Positions 63,310 to 64,000 of a stretch of DNA of 64,000 nucleotides are shown piece by piece. Numbering within the stretch: the first letter of the stretch is position 1; every line of letters starts with the position of its first letter. Below the pieces are notes generated by a model, which worked only from the letters and a program-made list of their open reading frames with translations, did not search any database and was not told where the DNA came from. The DNA is from Pseudomonas paeninsulae (GTDB lineage Bacteria; Pseudomonadota; Gammaproteobacteria; Pseudomonadales; Pseudomonadaceae). The position numbers and the translations under genes were made by a program. Location of the stretch: NCBI RefSeq assembly GCF_035621475.1, contig NZ_CP141799.1, forward strand, positions 2,778,501 through 2,842,500, written 5' to 3'.

Positions 63310-64000
63310 ATGGCCCATCTCATCGAACAAATGGCTTACGTTGGTGCTACGCCGTGGCACGGCCTCGGCAATCAGCTCACTCAGAAACAGCCTATCGAGG
63401 TCTGGCAACGCGAAGCCGGCATGAACTGGCAGATCCAGGAAAGCCCTGTGCACTTCAAAGCCGACGCCATCGGTCATCTGGGCAGCATCCACTCCTTCCC
63501 TGAGCAAAAGGTTCTGTTCCGCTCAGACACCAAGGCGCCGCTGTCGGTGGTCTCCAACCGCTACCACACCGTGCAGCCACGTGAGGTGCTGGAGTTCTAT
63601 CGGGATCTGACGGAGGTCTCTGGCTACGAGCTGGAAACAGCTGGCGTACTCAAGGGCGGTCGCAAGTTCTGGGCGCTGGCCCGTACCGGACAGGCAACCG
63701 CATTGAAGGGCAATGACCAGGTCAACGGTTACCTGCTGCTGGCCACTTCTTGCGACGGCACTCTGGCTACGACAGCAACGCCGACCACCGTTCGCGTGGT
63801 GTGCAACAACACGCTGACCATCGCCCTGGATGGCACCACCCGTGCGATCAAGGTGCCGCACAACACCCGCTTCGATCCCAAGGCCGTGAAGAAGCAATTG
63901 GGTATCGCCGTCTCGCAATGGGACGAGTTCATGTACCGCATGCGCAACCTGGCTGAACGCAAGGTGCAGTGGCATGAAGCCATGGGCTACTTCATGAACG
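63310..64000 (+). CDS. DUF932 protein, partial (runs off right edge)
   Basis: From MAHLIEQMAYVGATPWHGLGNQL the frame is open to the window end (230 codons). The opening, with W-H-G-L-G, and later SVVSNRYHTVQPREVLEFYRDL and GRKFWALARTG are hallmarks of DUF932 (phage/plasmid-like TIGR03299) proteins. VVCNNTLTIAL follows. They are common on conjugative elements and plasmids of pseudomonads; the role is unknown. Together with the preceding genes it suggests that the right end of the window is inside another mobile or accessory region. Confidence 0.88.
   Translation, partial: MAHLIEQMAYVGATPWHGLGNQLTQKQPIEVWQREAGMNWQIQESPVHFKADAIGHLGSIHSFPEQKVLFRSDTKAPLSVVSNRYHTVQPREVLEFYRDLTEVSGYELETAGVLKGGRKFWALARTGQATALKGNDQVNGYLLLATSCDGTLATTATPTTVRVVCNNTLTIALDGTTRAIKVPHNTRFDPKAVKKQLGIAVSQWDEFMYRMRNLAERKVQWHEAMGYFMN

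Overview
The window reads as a Pseudomonas-like gammaproteobacterium: high-GC core genes, an OprD-family porin, TRAP and BCCT transporters, LysR and IclR regulators, an IscR-controlled SUF operon, and insertion sequences of types common in pseudomonads. It is a patchwork of metabolic cassettes separated by insertion sequences, broken genes and two stretches that look like mobile islands. Assignments come from reading protein sequences and family knowledge; no database search was run.

Left part (1-11.3 kb): the start of a minus-strand amidohydrolase, gene fragments, a TRAP large permease lacking its N-terminus, and an IS630 remnant. A compact minus-strand SUF operon follows (iscR-sufB-sufC-sufD-sufS-sufA-sufT-sufE) with a good IscR type-1 site upstream. 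Next come a frameshifted cheV remnant and a dicarboxylate symporter gene cut by an IS21-family element (11333-15532). That element is itself split by an IS3-family element (13654-15317) sitting in istB.

Island (15.6-22 kb): the 3' half of a tRNA-Pro(GGG) gene with its terminator marks an attachment site. Beside it are a tyrosine integrase, an AT-rich unknown protein, an inovirus-Gp2-like protein, a YfjI-type DUF3987 protein and an AlpA-type regulator, a P4-satellite-like gene set. Odd repeats and an IS66 remnant follow.

Catabolic part (22.9-46.2 kb): two overlapping LysR regulator genes; a minus-strand set (BCCT carrier, formaldehyde-activating-enzyme homologue, aldo/keto reductase, semialdehyde dehydrogenase); a plus-strand set (OprD porin, aldehyde dehydrogenase, MFS carrier, enolase-superfamily dehydratase, GMC oxidoreductase); and a KdgR-like IclR regulator divergent from a TRAP transporter, Zn-dependent dehydrogenase, uronate reductase, altronate dehydratase and KDG kinase. 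The last set matches the E. coli L-galactonate route (LgoD, UxaB, UxaA, KdgK) step by step.

Right part (46.3-64 kb): an IS1182-family element, then a cyanophycin cluster (Mur-ligase-like synthetase, cphA, cyanophycinase, isoaspartyl dipeptidase) in which cphA is cut near its 5' end by an IS30-family element. The window ends in accessory DNA: a DUF262/HNH (GmrSD-like) protein, a kinase-fold-like small protein, umuDC and a divergent SRAP gene around one LexA box, a glycine-zipper protein flanked by CxxC motifs, and a DUF932 protein running off the edge.
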